Position numbers and translations under genes: made by a program. Below the pieces are notes generated by a model. That model was not told where the DNA came from and ran no database searches. It saw only the letters and a program-made list of their open reading frames with translations. Source: Prevotellaceae bacterium (GTDB lineage Bacteria > Bacteroidota > Bacteroidia > Bacteroidales > UBA932). From it: a stretch of DNA of 23,984 nt. The DNA lies in the NCBI GenBank assembly GCA_031257655.1, contig JAIROF010000148.1:1-23984 (forward strand), read 5' to 3'. Positions 22,398-23,984 of this stretch are shown one piece after another; within the stretch, counting starts at the first letter, position 1; each line of letters begins with the position of its first letter.

Positions 22398-23666
22398 CTA
22401 TCCTACGGTAACGCTTGTCATGCTTTGGGGTTGGAAATACTTTTGCGCCACCTGCTGCAGCTGGTCGGCGGAGATAGATTTTATGGCGTCGAACAGCGTT
22501 TCGGCGTAGCTTTTTGTCAGCCCGTTTTGGAGGTCTTCTATGAGGCTTTCTGCGAGCGCCCAGGGGCCGTCGGTCGAGCGCATGATTTCGCCGCAGAGGT
22601 GGTTTTTGACCAGCTTCAGCTCGTCGTCGGGGATAGGCTCGTCGCACAGGCGCTGCAGCTCCCGGCTGATTTCCGCCAGGGTTGCCCGGCAAACCGCCGT
22701 GCCCACCTCTGCGCCGATGCTCAGGTATCCGGTGTGCCGGCAGGTGATTAGGGAGGCAAAAATCCCGTAGGTGTAGCCCTTGCTTTCGCGGATGTTTTGC
22801 ATGAGGCGCGAGCCGAAGTATCCGCCCAGCGCCACCGTGAGGAGGTGGGCGGCGGCAAAGTCGGGGTGGGACTTGCCAAACATCACCCTGCCGACGCGCA
22901 GGGCGCTTTGCAGCGCGCCGCGCTTTTCTATGGCGACGCTTTTGCCCGGCGGCTCTCCGGCGGGAGGGGGCGGGGGCGGGGGCGTTGCGCCGGGTGCGCA
23001 GGGGATATGCTCAAAGAAGTCGGCCATCATTTTTTGCTCGCGTTCGCCAACTTTTCCTGTAGCGACAGCAAAGCAGCGGTTGGCGGTGAAGCAGGCGGCG
23101 TGAAATCGTTGCAGCCATTCGCGCGTCAGCTCGGCGTACTGCTCCGGCTCGGCGTAAGCGCCGTAGGGGTGGGAGCGTCCGTACAGCAGGGCGGGCAGCT
23201 GTTCGCGCGCCACGTAGGCCACCCGCTCCTTGCTGATGCGCAGCTGCTGGGCGCGCTTGGCGCAGTAGGTGCGCAGCGCTGCGTCAGGGAAGGTGGGGTG
23301 CAGCGCTATTTCGCTCAGCGTGTCCAGCGTTTTTTGCAGCTGCCGCGTGAGCGAGTAGACCGTGAGCATGGCAAAATCCTTGTCGAGGTGCTGCTCGTAG
23401 GAGGAGCCGAGGAAGTCGAAGTTTTCCGCCACCTGCGCCCCCGAAAATCGTCCGGCGCCTTCGCTCAGGAGGGCCAGCGTAGCGCCCGCCTCGAGGGCGT
23501 GCCGCTGGAAGCGCGACCCCGCCTCAAACACCAGCGACACGCGCACCACCTCCTGCACCCCCGCGCAAACGGTATGCAGCAGCGCACCGTTGCTCAGCCT
23601 CACTGCGGCGGGCCGAACGCAGGGCAACGCTTCGGGAAGACGTACCGGTGGCGGAAAATTTCGCAA
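22398..23666 (-). CDS. M16 family peptidase-like protein without the zinc motif
   Basis: 422 residues with the two-lobed M16 (insulinase/PqqL) fold: N-terminal lobe LSNGALLHTVCAGVQEVVRV at 24-43, and C-terminal lobe GYFGSRLMQNIRESKGYTYG at 282-301 with the Arg287/Tyr298 pair that holds peptide substrate. The zinc site HxxEH, expected near residues 55-70, is replaced by HALEAGATLALLSEG, so this is the non-catalytic partner subunit, normally working with an active M16 protein that is not in the window. A run of seven Pro (229-235) sits in the interlobe linker. No ATG exists at the N-terminus: the first start after the upstream TAG is a TTG at 23666, directly beside a heptamer array. No clear signal peptide from this start. 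Likely operon with the fibronectin-like gene. Confidence 0.85.
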   Translation of the reverse strand: MRNFPPPVRLPEALPCVRPAAVRLSNGALLHTVCAGVQEVVRVSLVFEAGSRFQRHALEAGATLALLSEGAGRFSGAQVAENFDFLGSSYEQHLDKDFAMLTVYSLTRQLQKTLDTLSEIALHPTFPDAALRTYCAKRAQQLRISKERVAYVAREQLPALLYGRSHPYGAYAEPEQYAELTREWLQRFHAACFTANRCFAVATGKVGEREQKMMADFFEHIPCAPGATPPPPPPPAGEPPGKSVAIEKRGALQSALRVGRVMFGKSHPDFAAAHLLTVALGGYFGSRLMQNIRESKGYTYGIFASLITCRHTGYLSIGAEVGTAVCRATLAEISRELQRLCDEPIPDDELKLVKNHLCGEIMRSTDGPWALAESLIEDLQNGLTKSYAETLFDAIKSISADQLQQVAQKYFQPQSMTSVTVG

Positions 23667-23685
23667 AACAGAAACAAACTAAGAA

Positions 23686-23743
23686 ACTAAAAACTAAAAA
23701 CTAAAAACTAAAAACTAAAAACTAAAAACTAAAAACTAAAAAC
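23686..23743. repeat. Heptamer array (ACTAAAA)n upstream of the M16 gene
   Basis: About eight perfect 7-bp units, preceded by degenerate units that reach almost to the TTG start of the M16 gene. Confidence 0.95.
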
Positions 23744-23746
23744 CCC

Positions 23747-23775
23747 GTCCTGCCGAATTACAAATTCGGCAGGAC
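23747..23775. other. 13-bp perfect hairpin
   Basis: GTCCTGCCGAATT (23747-23759) and its exact reverse complement (23763-23775) with loop ACA. It could be a terminator for the gene to the right or a mobile palindromic repeat; no T-run is adjacent. Confidence 0.7.
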
Positions 23776-23792
23776 GAAAGCGAGGCGACCTT

Positions 23793-23822
23793 TGTAGAGA
23801 CATGGCATGCCACGTCTCTACA
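23793..23822. repeat. 30-bp palindrome around GGCATGCC
   Basis: TGTAGAGAC, then a core TGGCATGCCA, then GTCTCTACA, with a single mismatched position on each side of the core. Palindromes of this GTAGAGAC-GGCATGCC type occur as dispersed intergenic repeats in several bacterial genomes, to my knowledge. Confidence 0.75.
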
Positions 23823-23833
23823 GCGCTTCGCGC

Positions 23834-23875
23834 CATTAACCATTAACCATTAACCATAAACCATAAACCATTAAA
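23834..23875. repeat. Heptamer array (CATTAAC/CATAAAC)n
   Basis: Six 7-bp units: three CATTAAC, two CATAAAC and a final CATTAAA. Same period as the other arrays but a different unit. The remaining bases to 23984 hold no gene that I can support. Confidence 0.9.
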
Positions 23876-23984
23876 AAATCCCAAAGATTCCGAGTTCAGA
23901 CAACATAAGCGCCACCGCTGTGTTACTATTGTACAGAGGGGCACAGCGGCTTCACAGAGGAACGCGGAGGGCTTACGCCAATTT

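Noticed and set aside
22396..22692. 99-codon N-terminal extension of the fibronectin-like protein
   Set aside because: It lies fully inside the M16 gene in another frame, is Arg/Pro-rich noise, and precedes a proper signal peptide at 22395.

Overview
The window looks like chromosomal DNA of a member of Bacteroidales (phylum Bacteroidota). The evidence is a GH57/GT4/debranching-enzyme glycogen cluster, a GH92 mannosidase, DUF4783 and beta-helix lipoprotein families typical of the order, a C-terminal domain like the type B sorting domain of type IX secretion (T9SS), and several promoters of the Bacteroidetes form TTTG/TTG-N17-20-TAnnTTTG. Coding DNA is GC-rich, while intergenic DNA is AT-rich and full of short repeats. 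I saw no rRNA, tRNA, CRISPR array, prophage or intact insertion sequence.

Layout. 1-217: AT-rich, no gene. 218-5897: minus-strand glycogen/alpha-glucan cluster reading debranching enzyme, GT4 glycogen-synthase-like glycosyltransferase, GH57 amylase-family enzyme, with a good promoter at the head and a terminator at the end. The GH57 protein carries a long Ala/Lys/Pro histone-H1-like tail. 6018-6488 (minus): rlmH. 6672-10404 (plus): DUF4783 protein, nadC, GH92 alpha-mannosidase, with a 47-bp tandem repeat that copies the nadC start region. 10405-10629: convergent gap with a large inverted repeat. 10630-14528 (minus): ilvA under its own promoter, preceded by a beta-helix lipoprotein / secreted endonuclease-exonuclease-phosphatase pair that overlaps by 23 nt. 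14824-16505 (plus): a lipoprotein with a poly-Cys signal peptide, then a short, orphan SufD. 16792-23666 (minus): patatin-like phospholipase, bifunctional RelA/SpoT, and an M16 peptidase-like / T9SS-type fibronectin-like protein pair.

The three glycogen genes plausibly work together on storage glucan. Most others are housekeeping (23S rRNA methylation, NAD synthesis, isoleucine synthesis, stringent response, Fe-S assembly) mixed with envelope or secreted proteins.

The most unusual signals are: the GH57-histone-like fusion; the nadC leader repeat, which makes a chain of overlapping mini-ORFs; the truncated SufD without sufB/sufC; and, from 16.5 kb rightward, arrays of 7-bp tandem repeats with several different units that abut genes and even supply stop codons. 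I see no clear new defence or mobile system.
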